A stretch of 60,958 nt of DNA from Myxococcota bacterium (GCA_017994695.1 JAGOKF010000015.1:1-60958), one strand, 5' to 3'; shown: positions 23,425 to 32,847, numbered from the stretch's first letter. A program made the numbers and translations. The notes: generated by a model from the letters alone, not told the origin.

Positions 23425-25893
23425 TCAGGGCGGCAGCAACCGCAGGCGCCCGTCCTCGGCGATCCCGTTGGTCCCGTCGATGCAGGCCGTCCGGCCGCAG
23501 GCCAGCCAGGCGGCCTGGCGCTGCCTGCAACGGCACTCCACCCCTTCCGGGGACTCCGCCGACAAGTCCCGGCATCTCTGGGCGAACTGGGCCGAGACCT
23601 CCTCGACGCAGCCCGCAAGCACGCATTGCCCGCCGGAAGGACAGGCCTCCAGGTCGGCACAGACCGAACCTTGCCATTCCATGCGTCCCTCGCAGGAGCA
23701 GCGATACCCCGATGGGCATCCTCCCTCCCCTTCGCCGTCCCGGGTGCAGGCCCGGAGATCCCCGCAGGGACGCCCCCCTCGCAGGAAGTCCATCAGGGCG
23801 TCCCGCTGCGGCACGCCGGTGTTGATCTGGGTGGTGTTCCGCTTCAGGACCATGAATCCCGACCCGCCCTTGGCGATGTAGTCGTTCACGGCGACGGAAT
23901 ACTGGGAATCCAGTTGGAGCGGCTCGCCGTTGATCCGGATCTCCACCGCGCACCCCTCGGCATCGGGTCGCTGGACCGGCCACTCGGCGGGCCTCCGGGA
24001 CAGGTCGCACCGGCCGCACTGGAGCACCGCCCGGACCCCGGCCACCTGGGCCTGGGCCTGGCAGCCCCGGCTGGAGGACCTCCGGGCGACGTAGTCGAAC
24101 AGTTCGACCACCTCCCGCCCCGACAGGTACATCCTGGTGATGCTGTTCTCGAAGGGGAACACGTTGTAGAGGACGTCCACCGTGACCGGCCCGGCGTAGA
24201 TGTCCGACCGGATGCCCAGGCTGTTGGTCAGGGCGAAGTCGGTCTCGACCCCCTTGCGGCGCTGCATCGCGGTGGCCACGGCATTCCCCAGCGCCGAGTC
24301 GCCTCCCACGGTGCCGAAGCGTTTCGCGTCGGTCGGGGCGTATCCCAGCACCTGGTCCAGGGGAACGGCCTCCTCCAGCACGTCCACGTAGGGTTCCAGC
24401 AACTCCTCGGTCAGCCGGTCGCCGGGAACCCGGGCGTCCACCGGGACGACCTGGTACCGGTAGGAGGCGATCTCCCAGTCATTGGCACGCTGCCTTCCGG
24501 GAGTGGCCTCGCTTCCGTCCAGGGCGTCCAGGCACTTGGGGTCCTCGAGGTCCGTCCGGCCGTCCTCGTCGTTGTCCACCCCGTCGGAGCATGGGGAGGC
24601 CTGGGAAAAGACCGCGTCGAAGTCCCCCACGTACTTGGCGAAGGCCCCCGAGTGGGCCAGGGGCACCTTCCGGGAGGGCGGCAGTCTCAGCCCCATCTGG
24701 CGGGCCAGAGGGAAGCAGGCGGCGGCCGCCTGGTCCTCCGCATAGGTTTCGATGGCCGCCTCCCGCTCCTCCGGCCCCAGGGCGAGGATCGCCGGGGGCA
24801 CCGCCGGGACCGCCGACAGGGCGTCCAGGCACGCCGCGCGCCAGGCCGACCGGTCCCTCCGGGGAAGCACGCCGCCGGCCACCTCGGGCACCCGGTCCAC
24901 CAGCCGCTCCATTTCCGGCAGCAGGTCGTCGCAAAGCCCGGCCACGTCGGCCGTCGAGGCCCCCCGGACCATCGCGTTGCGCCACGCTCCCGCGAGTCCC
25001 TTCACGCAGGCCGTGTCGAAGTACCGGGTCACGACCTCGTAATGGCAGCCCTGGCCGTCGAGGATCTGCTTCGGCGGGTTCAGCACGATGTGGTGGTGCC
25101 CCCCGAGGACCAGGTCCGCACCGGAAATGCACGGGATCAGGCGCTCGTCCTCCGAAAGGCCCAGGTGGGAAGCCACGATGATCACGTCCACCTGCGGCCG
25201 CAGCAGGTCGATGTAGAACTGGGCGGTCTCCGCGGCGTCCATCGGGGTGATGCCCAGGGAGTTGGGCGACTCGACCAGCGAGGACATGCTGGAGGTGTTC
25301 CCCAGCCCGATCACCGCCACCCGCAGTCCCTGCAACTGGAAGACGTGGTAGGGCATCACCAGGTCCGCCAGGGGCGGAACGGTCGGGGACAGGGGCGGTG
25401 CGATCAGGTAGTTCGCAGCCAGGACCGGGAAGGACGCGAACCGGGCGATCCGGTCGGCCACGTTCGGCTCGCCGGCATCGAATTCGTGGTTCCCGATGGT
25501 CATCGCGTCCACGCCCATCCGGGAGAGGGCCCGCATCTCCACCTCCCCCTGGAAGACGTTGAAGATCGGGGCTCCCTGGAAGACGTCCCCGGTGTCGATG
25601 TGGAGGCTGCGGTTCGCCCGCTGGCGAATGGTCCGGGACAGGTGGGCGATCCGGGCGATTCCCCCGAAGGGGCCGTTCTCGTCTGCCAGGCCGAGGGTCT
25701 TGTCCGTCTGGGCGACCTTCATCGGGTAGGGAAGGAGCCGCGAGTGGATGTCGGTGGTGTGGACCAGGACGACCCGGACGTTCTGTCCGTCCAGGTCCGG
25801 CTGCGTGGTGGAAACCTGGCAGGCAGTCGCCAGCGCCGCGGCCAGAACCGCCAGGATCCTCGACGACAGGAGCCCCCTCGGCATCGCGTTCAT
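23425..25893 (-). CDS. UshA-family 5'-nucleotidase lipoprotein
   Basis: An 822-residue product from the ATG at 25893 (an ATG at 25884 is also possible), with lipobox LATAC. The N-terminal metallophosphatase has the metal ligands in order: HTTDIHSR, GDVFQGAP, GNHEFD, ASHLGLSED and GGHHHIV. A roughly 150-residue insert contains a calcium-type loop (DGVDNDEDGRTD). The 5'-nucleotidase C-terminal domain has DFALTNSLGIRSDI, NVFPFENSI and SVAVNDYIAKGGSGF. A Cys-rich 110-residue tail ends the protein. It should hydrolyse nucleotides (or UDP-sugars, cyclic nucleotides) outside the inner membrane. It is larger than UshA (about 550) because of the insert and tail, and heads a three-gene surface operon. 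Confidence 0.88.
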   Translation of the reverse strand: MNAMPRGLLSSRILAVLAAALATACQVSTTQPDLDGQNVRVVLVHTTDIHSRLLPYPMKVAQTDKTLGLADENGPFGGIARIAHLSRTIRQRANRSLHIDTGDVFQGAPIFNVFQGEVEMRALSRMGVDAMTIGNHEFDAGEPNVADRIARFASFPVLAANYLIAPPLSPTVPPLADLVMPYHVFQLQGLRVAVIGLGNTSSMSSLVESPNSLGITPMDAAETAQFYIDLLRPQVDVIIVASHLGLSEDERLIPCISGADLVLGGHHHIVLNPPKQILDGQGCHYEVVTRYFDTACVKGLAGAWRNAMVRGASTADVAGLCDDLLPEMERLVDRVPEVAGGVLPRRDRSAWRAACLDALSAVPAVPPAILALGPEEREAAIETYAEDQAAAACFPLARQMGLRLPPSRKVPLAHSGAFAKYVGDFDAVFSQASPCSDGVDNDEDGRTDLEDPKCLDALDGSEATPGRQRANDWEIASYRYQVVPVDARVPGDRLTEELLEPYVDVLEEAVPLDQVLGYAPTDAKRFGTVGGDSALGNAVATAMQRRKGVETDFALTNSLGIRSDIYAGPVTVDVLYNVFPFENSITRMYLSGREVVELFDYVARRSSSRGCQAQAQVAGVRAVLQCGRCDLSRRPAEWPVQRPDAEGCAVEIRINGEPLQLDSQYSVAVNDYIAKGGSGFMVLKRNTTQINTGVPQRDALMDFLRGGRPCGDLRACTRDGEGEGGCPSGYRCSCEGRMEWQGSVCADLEACPSGGQCVLAGCVEEVSAQFAQRCRDLSAESPEGVECRCRQRQAAWLACGRTACIDGTNGIAEDGRLRLLPP

Positions 25894-25910
25894 CCCGCGA
25901 TCGTCGGGGC

Positions 25911-25940
25911 AGCATAGGAGGCCGCCCCCCGCCTTGTCAA
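25911..25940 (-). promoter_or_regulatory. strong sigma-70 promoter for the nucleotidase operon
   Basis: Read leftward: a perfect TTGACA (25940-25935), an 18-base spacer of mostly G and C, then TATGCT (25916-25911). Transcription would begin near 25904, about 11 bases before the ATG at 25893. Confidence 0.65.
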
Positions 25941-26050
25941 TATCGGACGACCCTTCTTCCTGCCGCTTCTGGCGAGGCATTTTCCCGCGAATTTCCGGGA
26001 ATCCGGGCCCGGCCTCGCCCCGGCTCCCCGGATCGGCCGTCGCTTCCGGC

Positions 26051-26079
26051 TTGCACTGTCCTGCATTCTTCTGTACCAT
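26051..26079 (+). promoter_or_regulatory. sigma-70 promoter for the 26196 gene
   Basis: TTGCAC (26051-26056), a 17-base spacer and TACCAT (26074-26079). The leader to the ATG at 26196 is about 110 bases, long for this window. Confidence 0.55.
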
Positions 26080-26195
26080 GGCCTCGTTCAGCGGTCGTTC
26101 TCCGTTGCACCGCCGACACCGCTAGCGCACGGCATCCGGGCATGGCCCCCGGGTTGCCTCCCGAACCGTCGGGAAGAAAGGAAGGGACGCTCCCC

Positions 26196-26525
26196 ATGGC
26201 ACTGAAGACCTTCGAGTTCGCCACGCCCCACGGCCGGATCGGATCCCTGGTGATGGTTCCCGGGACGCCGCCGGAGTACTTCTGGACCGGTCGCAACGAG
26301 GTCCCGAAGGAGATCCGCGACGCGCTGACCCAGGGTCTCCGGGATCCGGAAACCGGCAAGCAGGTGGCCGGCGACAAGGGCGAGGAGTTCCTCGAGGTGC
26401 TCCAGCTCGAATTCGCCCGGGGGCGTCACCTGGCCGGGCGCAAGGGCCTCCCCCTGGCATCGTTGCCTCCCAACGCCCGGAAGATCGCCTATACCCCCGG
26501 TGTCGCCGGCTGGTTCCGCAACTGA
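26196..26525 (+). CDS. 109-residue protein of unknown function
   Basis: The ATG at 26196 gives a soluble, charged protein without signal peptide or membrane helix. Recognisable stretches are TFEFATPHGRIGSLV and GTPPEYFWTG near the start, and LPPNARKIAYTPGVAGWF at the end. I recognise no family. It is followed after 42 bases by the PEGA protein in the same direction and is the first gene behind a good promoter with a long leader. Confidence 0.6.
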   Translation: MALKTFEFATPHGRIGSLVMVPGTPPEYFWTGRNEVPKEIRDALTQGLRDPETGKQVAGDKGEEFLEVLQLEFARGRHLAGRKGLPLASLPPNARKIAYTPGVAGWFRN

Positions 26526-26567
26526 AGTCGTGGCAGACTTGAGCCCGTGAAGGAAGGGATCCCCTGG

Positions 26568-27824
26568 ATGGTCTGCCCCCGACTGGCGGTTCCCGTGCTG
26601 TTCCTGCTGCTGCTCCCGTCGCTTTCCGCGGCCGAGACTCCTTCGTGTCGCCAGCGGTCCATCGCCCTCGTGTTCAACGGGGACGATTCCCCTGCCCTGA
26701 CCGATTTCCGGCACGAGGTCGAAGACCAGGTCTCCCGGAACCCCTGCTACCGGATGATCGACGTCGTCGTGCTGCTGGAGGCGGGGGTCTCTCCGGCCCA
26801 GGGTCTGGTGCAACAGGGCATGACCTCCCTCGACCAAGGGCTTCGGCACGTGGAGGAAATGCGCCTCGAGGAGGCGGTTCCCCTCCTGCGGGAGTCCGTC
26901 GATTCCCTCGGTCGCGCCTTTTCCCATCTGGCCCATCCCCGTCCCCTGGTCCAGGCGCTGCTGGCCCTGGGAGGCGTGCTGGCGGCGACGGGAGACCCGA
27001 AGGGGGCCCGGGAGGCGCTGATCGGGGCCTTCCACCTGGATCCCCAGGCCCGGATCGAGGACGTGCTGGTGCTTCCCGAGGCCCTGGAGGCCCAGGAAAT
27101 CGCCCGCCGGATCCTGGCGGCCGGGCGCACCGGGAGCCTCCTCGTCGACAGCAATCCCCCGGGAGCCGAGGTCTGGATCGACGGCACCTACCGGGGTCCG
27201 GCCCCCTGGGACGAACCGACCATCGGGGCCGGCCTGCACTTCGTCACCCTCCGCCTTCCCGGCTGGGAACGGAAGAGCCTCGTCGTCCGGGTCCCCGACC
27301 AGGGTTCCGCCTCGGTCACGGGAGAGGATGCCCGGCTGTCCCCCGCCCGCCGTCGTCCACTGCTGGAGAGCGCGAAATCCAAGCTGGCCCGTTCCGGCCC
27401 CGATCGGGACCCGAGCGGGGGCATCGAGGACCTCAAGGCTCTTTTCCTGACGGATCTCCTTCTGGTGGTGGACCTCATGGCCGAGGGCACCCATGCCGCC
27501 CTGTGGGACCTCCAGACGATGGATCGGGTCTTCCAGAAATTCGAACCCCAGACCCTCTCGGGCGACGCGATCGGCCGGGGAACGGTGGTTTCCCTGGTGA
27601 TGTCGGCGTTCCGGGCCGACCTGGCCCGCTTCCAGGTCTCCGAAGGTCCCGGAGCCGTTCCCCGGCGCAAGCCGGGCATCGTGAACCGCTGGTGGTTCTG
27701 GACGGCCATCGGCGTCGTGGCCGCGGGGGCGGTCACGGCAGGGGTTCTGCTGGGACGGCCCGGGTCGTCCCATCCCGACGGTCTTTCCCGGGACGGAACC
27801 GGATCCGTCATCATCCGTTTCTAG
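26568..27824 (+). CDS. exported PEGA-domain protein with C-terminal membrane helix
   Basis: A 418-residue product. The ATG at 26568 is preferred over a GTG at 26547 because AGGAAGGGA lies 8 bases upstream and it opens directly into a signal peptide (VPVLFLLLLPSLSAA). The middle has helical, TPR-like repeats (AVPLLRESVDSL, GDPKGAREALIGAF). A PEGA domain lies at about 185-255 (GSLLVDSNPPGAEVWIDG). A final transmembrane helix (WTAIGVVAAGAVTAGVLLG) is near the end. The layout, with tetratricopeptide-like helices then PEGA then a helix, is common in Myxococcota envelope proteins. It is followed by a TPR protein; together they suggest an envelope scaffold. Confidence 0.75.
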   Translation: MVCPRLAVPVLFLLLLPSLSAAETPSCRQRSIALVFNGDDSPALTDFRHEVEDQVSRNPCYRMIDVVVLLEAGVSPAQGLVQQGMTSLDQGLRHVEEMRLEEAVPLLRESVDSLGRAFSHLAHPRPLVQALLALGGVLAATGDPKGAREALIGAFHLDPQARIEDVLVLPEALEAQEIARRILAAGRTGSLLVDSNPPGAEVWIDGTYRGPAPWDEPTIGAGLHFVTLRLPGWERKSLVVRVPDQGSASVTGEDARLSPARRRPLLESAKSKLARSGPDRDPSGGIEDLKALFLTDLLLVVDLMAEGTHAALWDLQTMDRVFQKFEPQTLSGDAIGRGTVVSLVMSAFRADLARFQVSEGPGAVPRRKPGIVNRWWFWTAIGVVAAGAVTAGVLLGRPGSSHPDGLSRDGTGSVIIRF

Positions 27825-27846
27825 CGACTGGGAGAAGCAGGCAACC

Positions 27847-28758
27847 ATGAGGAATCACGCTTACTGGATCCTGGCAGGAACGATGGCGATCCTTGCATCC
27901 CCCCGCCCGTCCCTCGGGCAGGCCCCTTCCAACGAGGACCCGACTCCCGCGACGGACTGGTTCCGCCTGGGTGCCGCGGAACTGGCGTCCGGATCGGTGG
28001 ATCGGGCCATCGAGGCCTACCAGAAGGGAGTCGCGGCCCGGCCGGAGGTCCGGGAAGGATGGTACAACCTGGGTATCGCCTACGGGCGCAAGCGCGCTCT
28101 GGTCAAGGAGGCCGAGGCCTACCAGAAGGCCCTGGAAATCGACCCGGACTACGGGAACGCCCTGTTGAACCTGGGTCTTTGCCACCTGGAGGCCGGGCAG
28201 CCGGACAAGGCCGTCGAACCCCTGGAAAGACTGGTGTCCCTGGAGCCGCAGGCCCAGGACGGCTGGCTGGCCCTGGGAAGCGCACACATGGCCCGGGGGG
28301 ACTTCCAGAAGGCCGGCGACGCCTTCCAGAAGGCCGCCTCGAACGATCCGAAGGCGGCGGATCCGTGGATTCATCTGGGGCTTCTGCGCATGCGGCAGGC
28401 CGAGAAGGCCTCCCGGACCTCGGACAAGGACCCGCTGCTCGAAGAGGCGATCGGCTTCTTCCGGGAGGCCCTGAACCGCGACGGCACCCGGGCGTTGGCC
28501 TGGTACAACCAGGGCGTCGTCTTCCATCGCCTGGGTCGCTGGGACGAGGAGATCCAGGCCTACCAGAAGGCCCTGGACCAGCAGCCCGACCACGCGCCGA
28601 GCCTCTTCAACCTGGCGACGGCCTTTTCCACCCGGAACCGCCGAGAGGAGGCCCTCCAGACCTGGAAGCGCTACCTGGAGGTCGCCCAGAAGGACCCCGG
28701 CGAGAAGACCTTCCTGGAGGCGGCTCGGAAGGAGATCCGGCGACTGGGAGGCGAGTAG
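27847..28758 (+). CDS. exported tetratricopeptide-repeat protein
   Basis: A 303-residue product with a signal peptide ending SLGQA (about 26). It carries about six TPR units; clear ones read AIEAYQKGVAARPEVREGWYNLG, split here as AIEAYQKGV and WYNLGIAY, then EAEAYQKALEIDPDY, AVEPLERLVSLEP, AGDAFQKAASNDP and IQAYQKALDQQPDHA. TPR solenoids bind protein partners; no enzyme domain is present. It lies 22 bases behind the PEGA protein and probably works with it in the periplasm. Confidence 0.85.
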   Translation: MRNHAYWILAGTMAILASPRPSLGQAPSNEDPTPATDWFRLGAAELASGSVDRAIEAYQKGVAARPEVREGWYNLGIAYGRKRALVKEAEAYQKALEIDPDYGNALLNLGLCHLEAGQPDKAVEPLERLVSLEPQAQDGWLALGSAHMARGDFQKAGDAFQKAASNDPKAADPWIHLGLLRMRQAEKASRTSDKDPLLEEAIGFFREALNRDGTRALAWYNQGVVFHRLGRWDEEIQAYQKALDQQPDHAPSLFNLATAFSTRNRREEALQTWKRYLEVAQKDPGEKTFLEAARKEIRRLGGE

Positions 28759-28906
28759 GCCCGGGCGGGAATTCGTTTCTCTGCTTCCTCTTCCGGTCCT
28801 GATTCCCGTTCCGCCCGACGACGAACCTCCCTGGAAGCGGAAGAGATCCCTTGACCCCGGCGGCAACATGCACAAAGTGTGCCTGGTTTGACTCGAGGTG
28901 CTTCCG
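28759..28906 (+). other. intergenic region before clpB
   Basis: A 148-base gap. An imperfect GC-rich inverted repeat (GGGCGGGAAT near 28763 against ATTCCCG at 28802 and CGCCCG at 28812) could end the TPR transcript, but has no T run. A 19-base dyad follows and is listed separately. I do not see a convincing heat-shock sigma or CIRCE element. Confidence 0.35.
28867..28885 (+). promoter_or_regulatory. operator-like dyad upstream of clpB
   Basis: CATGCACA-AAG-TGTGCCTG: arms of 8 bases with one mismatch around a 3-base centre, 21 bases before the clpB ATG. It differs from CIRCE. It may bind a repressor of clpB. Confidence 0.35.
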
Positions 28907-31495
28907 ATGCGGTTGGAACAGTGGACCACCAAGGGACGGCAGGCCCTGGACCATGCGATCCAGGCCGCGAACCGGAACGGCCATCCGGAGGTGACCCCGG
29001 CCCATCTCCTGAAGGGTCTGCTCCAGGACCCCGAGGGTGTGGTTTCGAAGGTGCTCCAGAGGCTCGAGATCGACACCGGGGTGCTCTCCCGGCAGGTGGA
29101 TTCCCTGCTGGACCGTCTTCCCCGGGTGCAGGGCGGGCAGGTCTCGTTGTCCAGGGACCTCCAGCAGGCCATGGCCGAGGCCGAGAAGGAGGCCGGGCGG
29201 TTCAAGGACGACTACGTGGGATCCGAGCACCTGCTGCTGGGCATCCTGTCCTTGAAGCAGGACGACGCCGCCGAACTCCTGCGGCAGTCCGGAGTGCGCA
29301 GGGACGGGCTGCTCGGGGCCCTGAAGGACATCCGGGGCGGCCAGCGGGTCACGGACCCCGACGCCGAGGACCGCTACCGGGTGCTGGAGAAATACGCCGT
29401 GGACCTGACCGCCAGGGCCCGCCAGGGGAAACTGGACCCGGTGATCGGCCGGGACGACGAGATCCGCCGGGTCATCCAGGTCCTCGCCCGCCGGCGGAAG
29501 AACAACCCGGTGCTGGTCGGCGAGGCGGGAGTCGGGAAGACCGCCATCGTCGAGGGTCTGGCCCTTCGCATCGCCAAGGGGGACGTCCCTGAACCCCTGC
29601 GGGAGAAGCGCCTGCTGGCACTGGACATGGGTTCCCTGGTCGCCGGCACCAAGTTCCGGGGGGAGTTCGAGGACCGGCTGAAGGCCATCCTCCGGGAGAT
29701 CGAGCAGTCCGATGGCGAGATCATCCTGTTCATCGACGAGTTGCACACCCTGGTGGGCGCCGGGGCGGCCGAGGGGGCCATCGACGCGTCGAACATGCTG
29801 AAGCCGGCCCTCGCCCGGGGAACGCTCCACTGCGTGGGAGCCACCACGCTGAAGGAGTACCGGAAGCACATCGAGAAGGACGCCGCCCTGGAGCGGCGCT
29901 TCCAGCCGGTGATGGTCGAGGAGCCCTCCGTCGAGGACTCCGTGAGCATCCTCCGGGGCCTCCGCGAACGCTACGAAATCCACCACGGGGTCCGGATCCG
30001 GGACTCGGCCCTGATCGCCGCCGCAACGCTGTCGAAGCGCTACCTGCCGGACCGGCACCTCCCGGACAAGGCCATCGACCTGGTGGACGAGGCGGCCAGC
30101 CGCCTCCGGATGGAGATCGACAGCGTTCCCGGGGACCTGGACCAGTTGGAGCGACGCATCGGCCAGCTGGAGATCGAGCGCCAGGGACTCGTCCGGGAGG
30201 AGGGGAAGGCGGCCCAGGAGCGACGCGAGGCGGTGGAGCGGGAGATGGCCGACCTGAAGGAGAAGGCCGAGTCGCTCCGGGCGCAGTGGAAGACCGAGAA
30301 GGAGGCGGTGATCCGGATCCGGGAGGTGAAGGGGGAACTGGAGACGGCCCGCCACGAACTGGAAATGGCCGAACGCCGCGGCGACTGGGAGGCCGCCGCG
30401 CGGATCAAGTACGGCAGGATTCCCGAACTGGAACGGGCCCTCCAGGAATGGAGCCAGCGCCTGAACTCTGTCCAGGGACGGGGGCGCCTGCTGAAGGAGG
30501 AGGTGGACGAGGAGGACATCGCGCGGGTGGTGTCGGCGTGGACCGGGATCCCGGTGGCGAAGATGCTCGAAGGCGAACAGCGGAAACTGCTGACGATGGA
30601 GGATCGCCTGCGGCAGCGGGTGGTCCACCAGGAGGATGCCATCGAGGCGGTCGCGAACGCCGTCCGACGGGCACGGGCCGGACTCGCCGAGGCCTCCCGG
30701 CCGATGGGGGCCTTCCTGTTCCTGGGTCCGACGGGGGTCGGGAAGACCGAACTGGTGAAGGCCCTGGCGGAGTTCCTGTTCGATGACGAGCAGGCCCTGA
30801 TCCGGCTGGACATGAGCGAGTACATGGAGAAGCACTCCGTGGCCCGCCTGATTGGCGCGCCTCCGGGGTACGTCGGCCACGAGGAGGGCGGACAGCTCAC
30901 CGAGGCGGTCCGGCGGCGTCCCTACTCGGTCATCCTGCTGGACGAGGTGGAAAAGGCGCACCCCGACGTCTTCAACGTGCTGCTCCAGGTGATGGACGAC
31001 GGGCGCCTGACCGACGGCCTGGGCCGGACCGTGGACTTCCGGAACAGCCTCCTGGTGATGACCAGCAACCTCGGTTCCCATCTTCTGGTGGAGGCGGCCG
31101 AGGGACAGACGGACGCCGGGGCCGCGCGCCAGGCGGTGCTGGACGTCGTGAAGCAGTCCTTCCGGCCCGAGTTCCTGAACCGCCTGGACGAGATCGTGAT
31201 CTTCAACCGCCTGACCCGGGAGGACATGGATCGCATCGTGGAAATCCAGTTGCGGCGGGTCCGCGCTCGCCTGGCGGACCGGCGGGTGGAACTCCGGGTG
31301 TCGCCCGCGGCGATCCGCTTCCTGTCCGACGCGGGGTGGGATCCGATCTACGGGGCCCGCCCGCTGAAGCGGGCCATCGAGCGCCTGCTGCTGAACCCCC
31401 TGGCCCGGGAGATGCTCCAGGGGTGGCTCCTGGAGGGCCAGTCCGTCGAGGTGGACGCAGGCCCGGACGGCCTGATCTTCCGGACGGCGTCCTGA
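28907..31495 (+). CDS. clpB: ATP-dependent disaggregase ClpB
   Basis: An 862-residue product; the ATG at 28907 follows GAGG by 8 bases. It rescues aggregated proteins with DnaK. The order is standard: Clp N-domain (about 1-140), NBD1 with Walker [10 protein letters not shown] (about 204-212) and IILFIDELH, a coiled-coil M-domain (about 400-515, rich in Glu, Arg and Leu), NBD2 with Walker [10 protein letters not shown] (about 606), [20 protein letters not shown], and the sensor-2 region GARPLKRAI. The long M-domain separates it from ClpA and ClpC. It is monocistronic as far as seen; the next gene converges. Confidence 0.97.
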   Translation: MRLEQWTTKGRQALDHAIQAANRNGHPEVTPAHLLKGLLQDPEGVVSKVLQRLEIDTGVLSRQVDSLLDRLPRVQGGQVSLSRDLQQAMAEAEKEAGRFKDDYVGSEHLLLGILSLKQDDAAELLRQSGVRRDGLLGALKDIRGGQRVTDPDAEDRYRVLEKYAVDLTARARQGKLDPVIGRDDEIRRVIQVLARRRKNNPVLVGEAGVGKTAIVEGLALRIAKGDVPEPLREKRLLALDMGSLVAGTKFRGEFEDRLKAILREIEQSDGEIILFIDELHTLVGAGAAEGAIDASNMLKPALARGTLHCVGATTLKEYRKHIEKDAALERRFQPVMVEEPSVEDSVSILRGLRERYEIHHGVRIRDSALIAAATLSKRYLPDRHLPDKAIDLVDEAASRLRMEIDSVPGDLDQLERRIGQLEIERQGLVREEGKAAQERREAVEREMADLKEKAESLRAQWKTEKEAVIRIREVKGELETARHELEMAERRGDWEAAARIKYGRIPELERALQEWSQRLNSVQGRGRLLKEEVDEEDIARVVSAWTGIPVAKMLEGEQRKLLTMEDRLRQRVVHQEDAIEAVANAVRRARAGLAEASRPMGAFLFLGPTGVGKTELVKALAEFLFDDEQALIRLDMSEYMEKHSVARLIGAPPGYVGHEEGGQLTEAVRRRPYSVILLDEVEKAHPDVFNVLLQVMDDGRLTDGLGRTVDFRNSLLVMTSNLGSHLLVEAAEGQTDAGAARQAVLDVVKQSFRPEFLNRLDEIVIFNRLTREDMDRIVEIQLRRVRARLADRRVELRVSPAAIRFLSDAGWDPIYGARPLKRAIERLLLNPLAREMLQGWLLEGQSVEVDAGPDGLIFRTAS

Positions 31496-31508
31496 CCCCG
31501 GGACTCCC

Positions 31509-32714
31509 TCAGGACCGCCGGTTCCTGAAGACCTCGACCGCTTCCACCAGCAGGTCCATCGCCTGGGACAGGTCCTGCTCCCGGAGCACGTAGGCGATGC
31601 GGATCTCCTCGGCCCCCTGGCCCGGGGTGGCGTAGAACCCGTTGCCCGGTGCCACCATCACCGTCCGGCCGTCCCGCTGGAATTCCGTGAGCAGCCACGA
31701 CGCGAAGGCGTCCCCGTTCCCGATGGGGAGGCGGGGCTGGACGTAGAAGGCGCCCTCGGGGACATGGCAGCAGGCGCCGGGGATGCGCGCCAGGCCCTCC
31801 ATCACCACGTCCCGTCGCCGCCGGTACTCGGCGATCATGGGGGGGACCACCTGCCTCGCCAGCCGGTATCCCTCGGCCGCCGCGTACTGTTCCAGCGTCG
31901 GAGGGCACAGGCGCGCCTGACCGAACCGGAGCGCGGCGTCCAGGATCTCCTCGTTCCGGGTCACCAGGAACCCGATGCGGGCCCCGCAGGCCGAGAACCG
32001 CTTGCTGATGCTGTCGATCAGGATCGCCCGGTCCAGGGCTCCCAGGCGATCGGCCGTCTCGAGGACCCCCGTGGGCTCCTTCCCGTCGTAGCAGAACTCC
32101 CGGTAGGCCTCGTCCCCGATCACGAAGAGATCCCGCTCGATCGCCATGGCGACCAGCATTTCGACCTCTTCGGGGCGAAGCACCGCCCCGGTGGGGTTTC
32201 CCGGGGAGGACCAGAGGAACGCCCGGGTCCTCGGGGTCAGCAGGGCCTCGATCTCCTCCCTTGGCGGCAGGTGGAACCCGTCCTCCACCCGGGTCCGGAC
32301 CGGAACCAGCCGCACGCCCAGGATCCGGGCGAACCCGGCATAGTTCGTGTAGAAGGGTTCGAAGACGACCACCTCGTCCCCCGGGTCGCAGATGGCCGCG
32401 AGGGCGAACAGGATCGCCTCGCTGCCCCCGACGGTGACCAGGACATGCCGTTCCTCGACGGGCATCCCGAGGCCCTGGAGGTATCCCGCCATTGCCTGTC
32501 GGGCCACCGGCAGTCCCGCCGAGGGACCGTAGGGAAGCACCGGGTCCGGATAGCGGCGCATCGCCTCCAGCATTTCCGGGGGCGTGGGAATGTCGGGCTG
32601 GCCGATGTTCAGGTGGAAGACCCGGATCCCCCGGGCCTTCGCCTGGTCCGCAAGGGGTGTCAGCCGGCGGATGGGCGAGGCCGGCATCTCCCGGGCACGG
32701 GACGACAGGGTCAT
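31509..32714 (-). CDS. class I/II PLP-dependent aminotransferase
   Basis: A 401-residue product from the ATG at 32714, with GGAAGGAG upstream. It has the fold-type I signature: LNIGQPDIPTPPE at the N-terminus, GGSEAILFALAAI, SSPGNPTGA, GDEAYREFCYD and the PLP lysine in SISKRFSACG (about residue 238), then RIGFLV. The C-terminal small domain ends with the substrate-carboxylate Arg in IRIAYV. It lies in the branch of aspartate or alanine aminotransferases; the amino donor cannot be fixed from sequence. It converges on clpB with 13 bases between the stops and has its own promoter. Confidence 0.9.
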   Translation of the reverse strand: MTLSSRAREMPASPIRRLTPLADQAKARGIRVFHLNIGQPDIPTPPEMLEAMRRYPDPVLPYGPSAGLPVARQAMAGYLQGLGMPVEERHVLVTVGGSEAILFALAAICDPGDEVVVFEPFYTNYAGFARILGVRLVPVRTRVEDGFHLPPREEIEALLTPRTRAFLWSSPGNPTGAVLRPEEVEMLVAMAIERDLFVIGDEAYREFCYDGKEPTGVLETADRLGALDRAILIDSISKRFSACGARIGFLVTRNEEILDAALRFGQARLCPPTLEQYAAAEGYRLARQVVPPMIAEYRRRRDVVMEGLARIPGACCHVPEGAFYVQPRLPIGNGDAFASWLLTEFQRDGRTVMVAPGNGFYATPGQGAEEIRIAYVLREQDLSQAMDLLVEAVEVFRNRRS

Positions 32715-32743
32715 CTGGCACGCTCCTTCCAGAAACCGGGCCG

Positions 32744-32773
32744 ACTCTATTCCCAGGACCGCCGGAAGTGCAA
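32744..32773 (-). promoter_or_regulatory. sigma-70 promoter for the aminotransferase
   Basis: Read leftward: TTGCAC (32773-32768), an 18-base spacer and TAGAGT (32749-32744), in the 133-base gap behind murJ. Confidence 0.5.
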
Positions 32774-32847
32774 GGGAGGATGGGGCCGACAAGCCGCCAT
32801 TCCGGAGGAGATTCGCCTTCCCGTTCGGGGTGCCTTCTCCCTGGCGC

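Larger units (their letters stand above)
25894..26195. other. divergent intergenic region with two promoters
   Basis: A 302-base gap between the 5'-nucleotidase (leftward) and the 109-residue protein (rightward). It contains one promoter for each direction, listed separately. From 26080 to 26195 an untranslated leader of about 110 bases would precede the rightward gene. I see no further gene and no clear riboswitch. Confidence 0.5.

Noticed and set aside
22705-25917. A 1070-codon open frame on the plus strand
   Set aside because: Antisense to the 5'-nucleotidase and OB-fold-like lipoprotein genes; low-complexity composition.
28851-28874. Sigma-32-type promoter before clpB (CTTGACC and CAACATGC)
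   Set aside because: The two boxes are only 7 bases apart; heat-shock promoters need about 13-15.
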